From the NCBI GenBank assembly GCA_965372355.1, contig CBDVBZ010000139.1, forward strand, positions 1 to 8,650: a stretch of DNA of 8,650 bases. Direction: 5' to 3'. The notes beneath the pieces are model-generated. The model was given only the letters and a program-made list of their open reading frames with translations, made no database searches and had not been told where the DNA came from. The DNA is from CBDVBZ01 sp965372355. Lineage in GTDB: Bacteria > Krumholzibacteriota > Krumholzibacteriia > WVZY01. Made by a program: the position numbers and the translations under genes. Position 1 is the stretch's first letter. Each line of letters opens with the position of its first letter. This document shows positions 1 to 6,805 of the stretch, one piece after another.

Positions 1-379
1 CCAGCCGCGCGGCTGTCGCGCCGTAGAGGTGTGCCGTGACATTGTGCGAGTGCACGATGTCCGCGCCCTGGAGCAGCCTGCGCAGTCTGAGGATCAGCGA
101 CACGTCGATGCCACGGCGCCGGGAGAGAAGCGTTACAGGCACGCCCTGGTTTCGCAACCGCGCAACCATCGTGCGGTGGTAGCCGTCGTCGACGTCGTCC
201 ACGCAGTAGACAGCGCAGTCGATCCCGCCCCTCATGAGCTGTGGAACGAGCACCGCCACGAGGTTCTCGAGCCCGCCGACCTTGAAGTTCAGGAGGACGT
301 GGGCCACGCGGTACGGCGGGGCCCGACGGGCTCCGGCGGGCCGCTCGGGCTGTGGGTCACTGGGTTGTTCGTCGTGCAT
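1..379 (-). CDS. GT4-like glycosyltransferase, N-terminal part (cut by left edge)
   Basis: The minus-strand frame from the ATG at 379-377 is open to the window edge, giving 126 residues. After a proline- and arginine-rich leader (about residues 5-24) it reads YRVAHVLLNFKVGGLENLV and later DIVHSHNVTAHLYGATAARL. The first is the beta-1/glycine loop (GGLE) of the N-terminal Rossmann domain of GT-B glycosyltransferases. The second is the 'DIVHSHN' strand typical of family GT4. It probably transfers a sugar from a nucleotide donor to a lipid-linked acceptor on the cytoplasmic side of the inner membrane. The C-terminal donor-binding domain lies outside the window, so donor and product cannot be inferred. 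No other ATG or GTG occurs close upstream in frame, and no clear ribosome site precedes the ATG, so the start is moderately certain. A GTG at residue 25 would remove the leader but start inside strand beta-1. The gene is divergent from the diguanylate cyclase gene. Confidence 0.82.
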   Translation of the reverse strand, partial: MHDEQPSDPQPERPAGARRAPPYRVAHVLLNFKVGGLENLVAVLVPQLMRGGIDCAVYCVDDVDDGYHRTMVARLRNQGVPVTLLSRRRGIDVSLILRLRRLLQGADIVHSHNVTAHLYGATAARL

Positions 380-447
380 TCTGAAGGGTAATCGGCAGAA
401 GTCGAATTTTCTCGGATTGATAACAGGTTTCGCGCATTCGCAATGTA

Positions 448-477
448 GGTATACCACGTTGTTTGATTTGGTGGCAA
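448..477 (-). promoter_or_regulatory. Candidate sigma-70-type promoter for the divergent glycosyltransferase
   Basis: Read on the minus strand, TTGCCA (477-472, 5 of 6 matches to TTGACA) is followed after 18 bases by TATACC (453-448, 4 of 6 matches to TATAAT). This would start transcription near 440 and give a leader of about 60 bases before the ATG at 379. Such matches are common by chance, so this is a weak call resting only on motif and placement. Confidence 0.3.
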
Positions 478-478
478 T

Positions 479-488
479 AGTCCGGACT
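479..488. repeat. 10-base perfect palindrome, possible operator
   Basis: AGTCCGGACT is its own reverse complement. It lies about 115 bases upstream of the -24 element of the sigma-54 promoter, within the usual range for an enhancer-binding activator site, and just upstream of the candidate left-going promoter. A second palindrome, GGTATACC, is at 448-455 and overlaps that promoter's -10. Palindromes this short arise by chance, and no known regulator consensus is matched. Confidence 0.25.
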
Positions 489-602
489 CGGGTGCGGTGA
501 GGGCCACAACTCCAGGGCTGTCAGGCTGCAAGGATGTGACCAGGCGACACCGGCCCAGGAGATGGGGAGGGCGTGCGTACAAGTGCCGGATAACTCGTTT
601 GA

Positions 603-618
603 TGGCATAGGAATTGCA
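603..618 (+). promoter_or_regulatory. Sigma-54 (RpoN) -24/-12 promoter
   Basis: TGGCATAGGAATTGCA matches the RpoN consensus TGGCAC-N5-TTGC(A/T) at all but one position (T for C). The invariant GG at 604-605 and GC at 616-617 are exactly ten bases apart, as sigma-54 polymerase requires. Transcription would start about 12 bases after the GC, near 629, leaving a leader of about 50 bases before the ATG at 680. Sigma-54 promoters are silent without an ATP-dependent enhancer-binding protein, so this implies an NtrC-type activator bound upstream. None is encoded in the window. Confidence 0.7.
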
Positions 619-679
619 GATTCTGCCTGCATTGTTTCATGACGTCGCCAGGGGACCATCAACCGCGCAGGCTTGAGCC

Positions 680-1738
680 ATGATCCGGATAGAAAAGTAC
701 CAGGACATCATCTTTGCCACGATGGCGCACATCACAAGCCTGACCATCGGTGGCACGGCCAAACATGCAATTTTTGAAAAGCTGATCAATGGGTGCCTGG
801 TCGCGCTCGAGGCCGAGCGGGTCTACCTTCTCGAGATGAGTGAGGAGGCCATCACACGATACTGGAAGTCCAAGACGGAAGGTGATGGCGAGCTGCATAC
901 CGAGGTCATCGATGAGACCCCAGGGCTCAAGAACTGGCTGCTCAAGGAGATGGGGGAAGGCGAATCGATAGGGAAAGGCCAGGAGCTGGCCTTCGACCTG
1001 CCCATGGTCGCGCAACGCGTCCTGGACGACGACGAGGCGAGCCGGATGGTGCTATCAGCCCCGCTTATCGGCAAGAAGTCCTTCTTCGGACTGCTCCTGG
1101 CCATCCAGGAGGGAAAAGGGGGTCCGTACACCCGGGAGGACGAGCAGCTGATCACGGTGCTTGCGAACCAGGCAGCAATTGTGTTAGAAAACCACCGGCT
1201 GTATCAGAAGCTCGAGAAAGAAGCGATCACCGACGGACTGACGGGCGTATATAACTACAGGTTCCTGATGACCACCCTGGAGAAGGAAATCCAGCGCGCC
1301 CGCCGCTTCAAGGAGACGTTCAGCTTCGTCATGATGGATGTCGACAATCTCAAGGAATACAACGATCAGAGGGGACATCTCTACGGGAGCGAGGCACTCA
1401 AGACAATCGCGTCTATCCTGAAAGACACGTGCCGTCAAATCGACTTCGTGAGCAAATACGGCGGTGACGAATTCGGCATCATCCTGCTGCAGACCGACAT
1501 GGACGGAGCGAGGATCGTTACCGAACGGGTGATCGCGGTGGTGGCCGACCACGTGTTCGAAAAGAACGCAAAGGGCCTGTTGACCTGCAGCGCCGGGATC
1601 TCATTGTTTCCCGATGACGGAGACACCGTGAGGGACATCGTGGCCAGCGCCGACAAGGCGTTGTATGAGGCGAAGCATCGTGGCAAGAACCAGGTGCTGA
1701 CGACGGGGGAACTGGGTCACCGAGAGATTACGAAGTAG
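680..1738 (+). CDS. GAF-GGDEF diguanylate cyclase
   Basis: The 352-residue soluble protein should make cyclic di-GMP from two GTP. Residues about 20-175 look like a GAF sensor domain, ending in a helix with the typical LITVLANQAAIVLEN run, then a short coiled linker. The GGDEF domain covers about 180-342. It begins with the DGLTGVYN motif (D185) and has the metal-binding strand MMDVDNLK (D220). The active-site loop is YGGDEF (GGDEF at 261-265), so catalysis is expected. An RxxD inhibitory site (R252-Q-I-D255) lies five residues before GGDEF, the standard I-site spacing, so product feedback is expected. No membrane segment or receiver domain is visible; the GAF ligand is unknown. The ATG at 680 sits about 50 bases after the predicted start of the sigma-54 promoter, with only a weak ribosome site (AGGCTTGAG). 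It is the first gene of the rightward cluster and probably sets local c-di-GMP for polysaccharide output. Confidence 0.93.
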   Translation: MIRIEKYQDIIFATMAHITSLTIGGTAKHAIFEKLINGCLVALEAERVYLLEMSEEAITRYWKSKTEGDGELHTEVIDETPGLKNWLLKEMGEGESIGKGQELAFDLPMVAQRVLDDDEASRMVLSAPLIGKKSFFGLLLAIQEGKGGPYTREDEQLITVLANQAAIVLENHRLYQKLEKEAITDGLTGVYNYRFLMTTLEKEIQRARRFKETFSFVMMDVDNLKEYNDQRGHLYGSEALKTIASILKDTCRQIDFVSKYGGDEFGIILLQTDMDGARIVTERVIAVVADHVFEKNAKGLLTCSAGISLFPDDGDTVRDIVASADKALYEAKHRGKNQVLTTGELGHREITK

Positions 1739-1821
1739 AGACGGGCTCCACGGTCATCGCACTAGACAAGCAATCGTTTTCACTGTAATTTGCCAGATAG
1801 AATACTGTATCCTGTGCACAC

Positions 1822-1828
1822 GAAAGGA
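1822..1828 (+). promoter_or_regulatory. Ribosome binding site supporting a GTG start
   Basis: GAAAGGA lies eight bases before the GTG at 1837 and supports GTG as the start of the dehydrogenase. No ATG lies near in that frame, and translation from the GTG gives the normal N-terminal length ahead of the NAD-binding motif. Confidence 0.65.
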
Positions 1829-1836
1829 TGCGCTAA

Positions 1837-3132
1837 GTGTCACTTATCGAAAAACTGAAAAACCACGAGGCGACAATCGGTGTCATAGGACTCGGCTATG
1901 TGGGACTTCCCCTGATCGTTGAGTTCGCCCGGGCCGGTTTCGATGCCGTCGGAATCGATGTTGACCACAGCAAAGTCTCGGAGGTCAACGCGGGCCGGAG
2001 CTATATCGGCGACGTTGCGACCGAGACATTGAGCGAGGTCGTGAACAGCGGCAAGTTGCGGGCGACGACGGATTTCTCGGTGCTTGCCGATGTCGATACA
2101 CTCAACATCTGCGTGCCGACACCACTGAGAAAAACCAGGGACCCGGATATCTCGTATGTCGTGAATGCCGTGGAAGAGGTTCGGAAATACCTCCACGAGG
2201 GGCAGCTGATCATACTCGAAAGCACGACCTATCCGGGGACGACCGAAGAGGTGATACTCCCGATTCTGGCCGATAGCGGGTTAGAGGTGGGCGTGGATTA
2301 CTATCTGGCGTTTTCGCCCGAGCGCGTGGATCCCGGCAACGAGAAGTACGGGACGCGCAATATCCCCAAGGTCGTTGGTGGCGTCAGCGAGGCGTGTACG
2401 GAAGTTGCGTGCGAGCTCTACCGGTCGACCTCGATCCAGACCGTGCCGGTTAGCTCGACGAATGTCGCCGAGACGGTGAAGCTGCTCGAGAACACATTTC
2501 GCAGCGTCAACATTGGTCTCGTAAACGAAATCGCGATGATGTGTAACAAAATGGGTATAGACGTCTGGGAGGTGATCGATGCGGCCGCGACAAAGCCGTT
2601 TGGCTTTATGCCGTTCTACCCGGGCCCCGGTTTGGGCGGGCATTGCATTCCCATAGATCCGTTCTACCTTTCCTGGAAGGCAAAACTCAGTGGCTTCGAG
2701 GCCCGTTTTATCGATCTGGCCGGACAGGTGAACGGCGCCATGCCGGCGTACGTCGTGACAAAGATCTCGGGCGCATTGAACCAGCTGAAGAAGAGCGTCA
2801 ACGGATCACGCGTACTGATACTCGGTGTATCGTACAAAGCGGATATCGACGACATCCGCGAGTCGCCGGCGCTCGATGTGATTCGATTGTTGATTCAGAG
2901 GGGAGCCGAGGTTCTCTACCACGATCCACTCATCGAGGATGGACTCGAAGAGCTCTCGGGTGCGGAGCGGATATCGCTCGACCCGGGCGTGCTTCGGAGT
3001 ATCGACTGTGCTGCTATCATCACGAATCACTCATCTGTTCCGTACGAAACGGTCCTCGAGAACGTTCCCATCGTTGTTGATACCCGGAACGTGTTGAAGA
3101 ACATCTCGTCCGATAAAATCGTAAGGCTGTAA
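1837..3132 (+). CDS. wbpA: UDP-N-acetyl-D-glucosamine 6-dehydrogenase (WbpA type)
   Basis: The 431-residue protein is a nucleotide-sugar dehydrogenase that oxidises C6 of a UDP-N-acetylhexosamine to the uronic acid with two NAD+. The N-terminal Rossmann fold shows GLGYVGLP (G18, G20, G23) and D41 at the end of strand 2 for NAD ribose. The middle domain has LESTTYPGTTEE, FSPERVDPGN, and KLLENTFRSVNIGLVNE. The catalytic cysteine is C270 in GPGLGGHCIPIDPFYLSWKA. The C-terminal UDP-binding domain includes LGVSYKADIDDIRESPA. The FGFMPFYPGPGLGGHC run and the length match remembered Pseudomonas WbpA closely and differ from plain UDP-glucose dehydrogenases. The exact substrate (UDP-GlcNAc versus UDP-GalNAc, as in WbpO or TviB) cannot be told from motifs. 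The start is a GTG with a good ribosome site. A 98-base gap separates it from the cyclase gene; a weak promoter there is possible. The epimerase follows after 50 bases, so the two probably act in sequence. Confidence 0.92.
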   Translation: MSLIEKLKNHEATIGVIGLGYVGLPLIVEFARAGFDAVGIDVDHSKVSEVNAGRSYIGDVATETLSEVVNSGKLRATTDFSVLADVDTLNICVPTPLRKTRDPDISYVVNAVEEVRKYLHEGQLIILESTTYPGTTEEVILPILADSGLEVGVDYYLAFSPERVDPGNEKYGTRNIPKVVGGVSEACTEVACELYRSTSIQTVPVSSTNVAETVKLLENTFRSVNIGLVNEIAMMCNKMGIDVWEVIDAAATKPFGFMPFYPGPGLGGHCIPIDPFYLSWKAKLSGFEARFIDLAGQVNGAMPAYVVTKISGALNQLKKSVNGSRVLILGVSYKADIDDIRESPALDVIRLLIQRGAEVLYHDPLIEDGLEELSGAERISLDPGVLRSIDCAAIITNHSSVPYETVLENVPIVVDTRNVLKNISSDKIVRL

Positions 3133-3170
3133 ATTTATATGAAGGTAGCTCCATTCTCTCCGTGTCTCAG

Positions 3171-3176
3171 GGAGGA
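3171..3176 (+). promoter_or_regulatory. Ribosome binding site that decides the epimerase start
   Basis: GGAGGA lies six bases before the ATG at 3183. A GTG at 3162 in the same frame would add seven residues but would place this site inside the coding region, so the ATG is preferred. The ATG product also begins directly with the dinucleotide-binding strand, as is normal for the family. Confidence 0.85.
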
Positions 3177-3182
3177 TCCTTG

Positions 3183-4118
3183 ATGTCCACGTATCTTGTC
3201 ACCGGTGCCGCAGGGTTCATCGGGTCCCATATTGCAGAGAAACTCGTGTCCGACGGCCACACCGTTCGCGTTCTGGACAACCTGTCAACGGGCAAACGTG
3301 AGAATTTGCGCGTTCTCGGCGACGCCGTTACATTTATCGAGGGTGATATCCGCGACACGGCGGTTGTTGACGACGCGGTGGGTGGAGCGGACTACGTCAT
3401 CCACCAGGCCGCGCTCGCCTCGGTGCCCCGGAGTATCGAGGACCCGACGAGCACGAACGAGGTCAACGTCCAGGGCACGCTGAATCTGCTGGAATCCGCC
3501 AGGAAGGCGTCGGTGAAGCGATTTGTATACGCGTCGTCATCATCGGTCTACGGCGACAGCGAGGTGCTCCCCAAAACGGAGGATATGCTCCCGGAACCAA
3601 AGTCGCCGTACGCTGTTTCAAAACTGGCGGCGGAATATTACTGCCGGGTCTACAGCGAGATCCACGGCTTGCCGACGGTGAGCTTGAGATACTTCAACGT
3701 TTTTGGACCCCGCCAGGATCCGGGCTCGCAGTACGCCGCCGTTGTGCCGATCTTCGTGACCTCGTTGTTGGCCGGCCGCTCGGCTACTATATTTGGGGAC
3801 GGGGAACAGTCGCGGGATTTTACGTATGTGACCAACGTTGTTGCCGCCAATCTGCTGGTATGCAATAGCGAATCGACCGGGCGGCGGGTCTACAACGTGG
3901 CCTGCGGGGAGAGATTTACATTGAACTCGTTGCACCAACGACTTGAGGATATTACGGGTAGCGGAGTGAACCCGACCTATGGCGATCCCAGGATTGGGGA
4001 TGTCAAGCATTCCCAGGCTTCGATAGAGGCCATCCGAAAAGACGTGGGATATGCCCCGACTGTGGGTTTCGATGACGGCCTCTCGCTCACATGTGAGTGG
4101 TATCGACAGGCCGTCTGA
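3183..4118 (+). CDS. wbpP: UDP-N-acetylhexosamine (uronate) 4-epimerase, WbpP-like SDR
   Basis: The 311-residue protein belongs to the extended short-chain dehydrogenase/reductase family. It interconverts UDP-GlcNAc and UDP-GalNAc, or the matching uronic acids, through a bound NAD+. The cofactor loop is GAAGFIG (G8, G11, G14), with D37 near the end of strand 2. The catalytic set is S119 (in ASSSSVYG, by alignment with GalE), Y143 and K147 (YAVSK). QAALASVPRSI and LRYFNVFGPRQDP are substrate-domain motifs shared with WbpP and TviC. In GDVKHSQAS, S277 occupies the place of Tyr299 of E. coli GalE and Ser306 of WbpP. A small residue there is known to admit N-acetylated substrates. Placed between the WbpA-like dehydrogenase and the export genes, it probably supplies UDP-GalNAc or UDP-GalNAcA. 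A dTDP-glucose 4,6-dehydratase is unlikely given the WbpP-like C-terminal motif. Confidence 0.88.
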   Translation: MSTYLVTGAAGFIGSHIAEKLVSDGHTVRVLDNLSTGKRENLRVLGDAVTFIEGDIRDTAVVDDAVGGADYVIHQAALASVPRSIEDPTSTNEVNVQGTLNLLESARKASVKRFVYASSSSVYGDSEVLPKTEDMLPEPKSPYAVSKLAAEYYCRVYSEIHGLPTVSLRYFNVFGPRQDPGSQYAAVVPIFVTSLLAGRSATIFGDGEQSRDFTYVTNVVAANLLVCNSESTGRRVYNVACGERFTLNSLHQRLEDITGSGVNPTYGDPRIGDVKHSQASIEAIRKDVGYAPTVGFDDGLSLTCEWYRQAV

Positions 4119-4121
4119 GGC

Positions 4122-4127
4122 AGGTGA
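4122..4127 (+). promoter_or_regulatory. Ribosome binding site deciding the exporter start
   Basis: AGGTGA lies seven bases before the ATG at 4135, just after the epimerase stop. The frame is open further upstream to an ATG at 4051 inside the epimerase gene. Starting at 4135 gives a clean signal peptide at the extreme N-terminus, so the upstream start is rejected. Confidence 0.8.
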
Positions 4128-4134
4128 TTGCGCA

Positions 4135-5103
4135 ATGTTCAGGCAATTCGTCACATGGGTTGTTATTGCTTTGATGATCGGTGCCTGGCCGGCAAGCGCG
4201 TATTGTCAGGCTAGAACCACTGCGTCGACGGATTATCGCATCAAGCCCGGCGATCAGATCTTCGTGTCGGTGCCCCAGCGTCCTGCTTTGAACCGCCGGT
4301 TGAAGGTCGACGCGGAAGGCAACATCGATCTCCCCGTTGTCGGCAAAGTGTCCGCCTCGGGGCTCACGGTGGCAGAGTTTCAGGCGGAACTCGTCCGTGC
4401 CGTTGGGGAGGTCTACCCGAGCATCAGCGAAGTCCGCGCCACGATTGAGGACATCGCCGGACAGAGCATCTATGTGTCGGGAATGGTCGGGAAACCCGGC
4501 AAGTACGATTTCGACGAACCGACGAACCTTTGGGAGGCCATCCGCGAAGCGGGGGGACCGCGCCCGGGTGCCGTCCTGAGGGAAGTCCAGGTCGTCAGTG
4601 ATGATTCGAGAGGCGGCAAGACGACGGTTGTTAATGTGCAGCAGGCACTGGAGCTGGGTTCCATCGAGACGCTCCCGATACTGGAGGATGGTGACACGGT
4701 CATCATTCCACGGGAAGAGGACAGGTATACGGGGTCGGAAGGGGTCAGTGTGATCGGCGCCGTGAACAACCCGGGGATCTACCGCTTGCAGGGACGCCAG
4801 GACCTAATGAGCGCCGTACTCTCGGCCGGGGGGCCGACGAGGCGCGCGAAGCTCAGCGCGGTTCGGGTGATCCGGGTACGCGAGGATGGTGCCCATGTCA
4901 CAGAGATCATTGACCTGGAACGGTTCCTCGACACCGGTGATGCACTGGCGAACCCAATCATGTCGCCCGGATTCACGGTGAGCGTGCCGGAGCAGAACGC
5001 GGTAGCCTACCAATTCAAGAACAACGCGGGACTCGCATTGGGTATCATAACATCCGTGTTGAGCGTCGCGTGGCTGGTTATTCGTATTCAAGATCGAAGT
5101 TAG
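4135..5103 (+). CDS. Wza-like polysaccharide export protein (Poly_export/SLBB)
   Basis: The 322-residue precursor is predicted to be exported and to form the periplasmic to outer-membrane polysaccharide channel. A signal peptide covers residues 1-22 (hydrophobic VTWVVIALMIGAW, then AxA-type PASA). Cys24 follows, but SAYC is a poor lipobox, so it looks like a type I signal rather than the lipoprotein signal of E. coli Wza. The Poly_export domain spans about 33-108 (YRIKPGDQIFVSV, DAEGNIDLPVVGKV). Two SLBB domains follow at about 110-195 (VSGMVGKPGKYDF, LWEAIREAGGP) and 205-285 (VIGAVNNPGIYRL, LMSAVLSAGGPTRRA). The C-terminus has a strongly hydrophobic segment at about 297-316 (LALGIITSVLSVAWLVI), followed by a short charged tail. 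It is somewhat shorter than E. coli Wza (about 380 residues). The gene starts 16 bases after the epimerase and ends 12 bases before the co-polymerase, consistent with one transcript. Confidence 0.9.
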   Translation: MFRQFVTWVVIALMIGAWPASAYCQARTTASTDYRIKPGDQIFVSVPQRPALNRRLKVDAEGNIDLPVVGKVSASGLTVAEFQAELVRAVGEVYPSISEVRATIEDIAGQSIYVSGMVGKPGKYDFDEPTNLWEAIREAGGPRPGAVLREVQVVSDDSRGGKTTVVNVQQALELGSIETLPILEDGDTVIIPREEDRYTGSEGVSVIGAVNNPGIYRLQGRQDLMSAVLSAGGPTRRAKLSAVRVIRVREDGAHVTEIIDLERFLDTGDALANPIMSPGFTVSVPEQNAVAYQFKNNAGLALGIITSVLSVAWLVIRIQDRS

Positions 5104-5115
5104 GACGGAGCGCGG

Positions 5116-6804
5116 ATGCGACCGGTTGCGCAAGAGAGTCAAACAACCAACCAGGGATTCAACCTGACCGAGTACTGGCGAATCCTCTGGCGCAAGAAAC
5201 ACTTTGTCCTGATTCCCACCCTCCTCGCCGGTGTGATTGCCGTGATCGGTGTCCGTTTTATAGCGCCCGTGTACAGGTCGTCATCCTTGATTTCGATCGA
5301 GGACCAGAGCTACTTGAGCCGTGAGGTGGAGCAGTTGGCCAATGTGTCGGCCTCCGCCAGGCGTCGCCTCGAAGACGAGGATACGCTGGCGAAGATCGAG
5401 GCCGAGCTGCGCAGCACGGCCTATCTGAATCAGCTGATCGAGCGTCTGGGTCTCGCCGACGATCCGGATCTAATCGCGGCGGCCCGGGCAGACCAGGCAA
5501 CGACGTATCCCGACCAGAGTGTCGAAGACCTCGTGCTGTTGAGGCTCAGAGGCCGGTTGAAGAACAAGTTCAAGGTGAAACTCACCGGCCCCGCCATGTT
5601 CAAGATATCTGCTTACGACTACAGCCCGGATGCGTGTTACGTCCTGGCCAACGCGGCAACGAACGCGTTCGCCGACTATCAACGGGCGAAACAACTCAGG
5701 GGGCTCGAGGAGGCCGGCGAATTCGGAGAGGAGCAGCTCGCTGTTTACAAACAGCGTCTGGAGGAGTCCGAACTCAAGCTCGAAAGGCTCAATAAGCGGG
5801 TGGCGAGATGGAGGGCGGAGGACAATCCGGTCAGCGAGCAGAGCCTCCGCTACGCGGAGACGCACAAACAACAGTTGATCCTCAGAATCAGGGACATCGA
5901 GGATATCATCTCGGGCGTTCGTGGCAGACTTAACAGCCTGATCGGCGTGGTTCCGAACAACCAGGATATCTGGGACGACCCGCAGCTGGTGGATATCTGG
6001 GACGGGTTGATTGCCAACCGCGAAACGGTGCTTCGCCTCGAGCTCGAAGGTCGTTCCGTCACGACTCAGGACTGGCAGGAGAGCACCGATGGCATCTTCC
6101 GCGATGAGCAGGCGCTACAGAGACGACTGTCCGCGCTCGTAGAGATCCATCATGGCGATATCCCTGTGGATAGCCGGCCGCTGGTGGTCGAGTATCTCTA
6201 CCAGATCGCACAGTTGGAGAGCTACCGGGCGCAGCTGGCAAAGCTCGAATCGCATGTCATCACTTACGAACGTAAGCTGGGTGAGCTGCCCGAGTTGGAA
6301 ATGCAGCTTGTGAGGCTCGAGGAGGGAGTGCGTACGGACCGGGAGCTGTACAATTCGTTTCTTCGGGCAAAGACCTCGACGCAGATCGGCCAGGCCTTTC
6401 GCCAGACCAACCTGGGCGGCACGGTCCAGGTCATGGAGAAAGCAAAGCGGCCCTCGAGCCCGTTCAAACCGAACAAACAGGCGATCATTATTCTGGCGCT
6501 CGCGTTTGGAATGGGAGTTGGCGCGGCGGGTCTGGTATTCTCCGAGTTTGCGGATACATCGTTTAGCAATGTTACGGAAATAGAAGAAATGCTGGGTCTT
6601 CGGGTTCTGGGAACGATCCCTCATATTGATTCCGGGGCGAAGTGGAAGCGGATGAGGTTGAGGAAAGTGGCGCTGATCTGGTCGGCGGTTTCGGTGGTGG
6701 TCATCGCGGTCGCTCTCTTTGGATTCTATTATTACGGCAAGGTCAGCGCAAAGCAGGCGATAGACGTCTATCTGTCGCCCTCGGCGCAGAAGGTGGACAA
6801 GTAG
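5116..6804 (+). CDS. Wzz-type polysaccharide co-polymerase (chain-length determinant, GNVR-like)
   Basis: The 562-residue inner-membrane protein is expected to control polymer length and to link the polymerase and kinase to the exporter. A short cytoplasmic N-terminus (NLTEYWRILWRKK) precedes TM1 at about 29-50 and the Wzz-type entry PVYRSSSLISIEDQ. A large periplasmic domain (51-453) is rich in charged helices, with likely coiled coils at about 190-265 and 360-415. The end has the GNVR-like region (LPELEMQLVRLEEGVRTDRELYNSFL, shown in part) and the family's proline motif RPSSPFKPNK (446-454). TM2 is at about 455-476, followed by the conserved FSEFAD (E477, D480) and LGLRVLGTIPHI. A third hydrophobic segment lies at about 517-538 (VALIWSAVSVVVIAVALFGF), then YYYGK and a short tail. 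Typical family members have two TMs. No Walker motifs are present; the kinase is encoded separately, one base downstream. GGAG five bases before the ATG supports the start. Confidence 0.9.
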   Translation: MRPVAQESQTTNQGFNLTEYWRILWRKKHFVLIPTLLAGVIAVIGVRFIAPVYRSSSLISIEDQSYLSREVEQLANVSASARRRLEDEDTLAKIEAELRSTAYLNQLIERLGLADDPDLIAAARADQATTYPDQSVEDLVLLRLRGRLKNKFKVKLTGPAMFKISAYDYSPDACYVLANAATNAFADYQRAKQLRGLEEAGEFGEEQLAVYKQRLEESELKLERLNKRVARWRAEDNPVSEQSLRYAETHKQQLILRIRDIEDIISGVRGRLNSLIGVVPNNQDIWDDPQLVDIWDGLIANRETVLRLELEGRSVTTQDWQESTDGIFRDEQALQRRLSALVEIHHGDIPVDSRPLVVEYLYQIAQLESYRAQLAKLESHVITYERKLGELPELEMQLVRLEEGVRTDRELYNSFLRAKTSTQIGQAFRQTNLGGTVQVMEKAKRPSSPFKPNKQAIIILALAFGMGVGAAGLVFSEFADTSFSNVTEIEEMLGLRVLGTIPHIDSGAKWKRMRLRKVALIWSAVSVVVIAVALFGFYYYGKVSAKQAIDVYLSPSAQKVDK

Positions 6805-6805
6805 C

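Larger units (their letters stand above)
380..679. other. Divergent intergenic region (300 bases)
   Basis: No convincing coding frame lies in this stretch between the left-going glycosyltransferase and the right-going diguanylate cyclase. Open frames here lack recognisable protein character and ribosome sites. The left half is AT-richer than its surroundings. The region holds a sigma-54 promoter at 603-618 pointing right, a sigma-70-like candidate at 448-477 pointing left, and two short perfect palindromes at 448-455 and 479-488 that could be regulator sites. I see no clear terminator, tRNA or structured RNA. Confidence 0.75.

Noticed and set aside
29..662. Several overlapping open frames on both strands at the left end (for example 29-391 plus, 289-582 and 357-662 minus).
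   Set aside because: They are shadows of the minus-strand glycosyltransferase or run through the intergenic region with no domain-like sequence or ribosome site. The real frame, from 379 leftward, gives clear GT4 motifs.
1777..1806. Possible sigma-70 promoter (TTTTCA, 18 bases, AATACT) in the 98-base gap before the dehydrogenase.
   Set aside because: Only four of six matches in each box. A separate promoter here is possible but not supported enough to list; no sigma-54 match is present in the gap either.
3162..3182. GTG at 3162 as start of the epimerase.
   Set aside because: The strong GGAGGA at 3171-3176 would be inside the gene; it is ideally placed for the ATG at 3183.
4051..4134. ATG at 4051 as start of the Wza-like protein.
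   Set aside because: It would overlap the epimerase by 68 bases and bury the signal peptide behind 28 extra residues. The ATG at 4135 has a good ribosome site.
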